Below are positions 20,944 to 21,544 of a stretch of 21,544 bases of DNA, piece after piece. The DNA is from Conidiobolus incongruus B7586. Lineage: Eukaryota; Entomophthoromycota; Entomophthoromycetes; Entomophthorales; Conidiobolaceae. The notes under the pieces are model-generated. The model saw only the letters and a program-made list of their open reading frames with translations, was not told where the DNA came from and did no database searches. Numbering within the stretch: the first letter of the stretch is position 1; every line of letters begins with the position of its first letter. Where the stretch lies: positions 1 through 21,544 of the forward strand of contig JNEM01012365.1 of assembly GCA_000697335.1 (NCBI GenBank). Reading direction: 5' to 3'. Both the position numbers and the translations under genes were made by a program.

Positions 20944-21136
20944 ATTTTTTTATCACCAAAAACCTATAAATTTATGATTCACCTTAGGTAAAATTTAAAG
21001 GTTTATATTTTAGCTAATTAATAGCTAAATATTATAATTTAATAATATATATAATTAATAAATATAATAATTTTAACTATTTAATTTAGGTTTAATTTAT
21101 TAAATATTAATTAAGTTATTAATAAAAATATAAGTG

Positions 21137-21171
21137 TTTTTGATTTTATAACTTACTTTTGCAAGTTAATA
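21137..21171 (-). repeat. Right terminal inverted repeat of the Tc1-like element
   Basis: Reverse complement of 19602-19636 apart from two transitions; followed by the TA duplication at 21172-21173. Confidence 0.88.
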
Positions 21172-21544
21172 TATAACTAATATTAAAAAATCTTGATAAT
21201 TCTCTAGTTAAAATAAAAAGATACTTTTTAATATAACTTTTTACTTTATTAACAATTAGAAAAATGATAGTTGAAATTAATTTTTTAGATTTTAACAGGT
21301 TTTAGGTAGTTTTTTTGTTAGTTTTAAAATAATTTACCTAGCAATAAATTATTGATTTAGATAATATTTTATTATTAAAAGCTGCTTGAAAATTTTAAAT
21401 GATTTTAAAAGATTTATGGTTAAATTTTACTAATACTAAAATAAAAGACTTTTGATAGTTATTATTTAGTTTAAGTATAATTAAATTAAATAATTAATTT
21501 TAAAAAATTAATTTTTTAATCAAAAAAATATTATATATATATAA

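Larger units (their letters stand above)
19602..21171 (+). mobile_element. Decayed Tc1/mariner-type DNA transposon, nested in the direct repeat
   Basis: A 1,570 bp element with 35 bp terminal inverted repeats: 19602-19636 pairs with 21137-21171, 33 of 35 positions matching, starting TATTAACC. It is flanked by TA at 19600-19601 and 21172-21173. Removing the element and one TA restores the alignment of the host repeat with its sister unit, so the insertion point is well supported. TA duplication, length and a DD34E-type transposase remnant inside place it in the Tc1 family. The element is inactive: its transposase frame holds many stops and at least one frameshift. Confidence 0.88.
18851..21544 (+). 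repeat. Degenerate direct repeat, unit 2, split by a Tc1-like insertion
   Basis: Unit 2 runs from about 18851 to 19601, is interrupted by the element at 19602-21171, and resumes at 21172 to at least the window end. The resumed part (CTAGTTAAAATAAAAAGATA near 21204) matches unit 1 near 18540 (TTAGTTGAAATAAAAAGGTG). The uninterrupted length would be about 1.1 kb, like unit 1. Whether more units follow cannot be seen. Confidence 0.72.

Overview
The window looks like nuclear DNA of a very AT-rich fungus, most likely an ascomycete or another yeast-like lineage; the species cannot be named from sequence alone. The evidence is a secreted GH5 exo-1,3-beta-glucanase, an AVL9 late-secretory protein, a fungal-type Ser/Thr kinase with the GSDPYIAPE signature, introns of 46-62 bp with GTAAGT/GTAAAT donors and TTAG acceptors (one with a perfect TACTAAC branch site), and a decayed Tc1-like transposon whose surviving changes resemble repeat-induced point mutation (RIP).

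Layout. 1-1366 is an AT-rich gene-free flank. 1367-3510 holds three plus-strand genes: a two-exon Nudix hydrolase of the sugar-nucleotide diphosphatase type, a possible 49-residue spliced micro-gene, and a two-exon 130-residue membrane protein I do not recognise. An intronless glucanase on the minus strand (3531-4943) faces the membrane-protein gene with only 20 bp between the stop codons. About 5.1 kb of AT desert follows, ending in the likely promoter of an intronless kinase gene (10060-11400). A 3.2 kb AT-rich spacer then leads to the AVL9 gene (14607-17611), which I resolve into 17 exons encoding 714 residues. From about 17.78 kb to the window end there are two head-to-tail units of a roughly 1.07 kb degenerate repeat. 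The second is split by a 1,570 bp Tc1-type element with 35 bp inverted ends and a TA target duplication.

The genes are ordinary and do not form an obvious pathway. Glucanase (cell wall), AVL9 (secretory vesicle traffic) and kinase (this class often controls plasma-membrane transporters) all touch the cell surface, but nothing suggests co-regulation. I did not find a clearly new biological system. The most interesting points are the uneven intron distribution (16 in AVL9, none in glucanase or kinase), a Ser/Thr-rich insertion in the kinase activation segment, the nested RIP-like repeat block, and two small unrecognised spliced genes.
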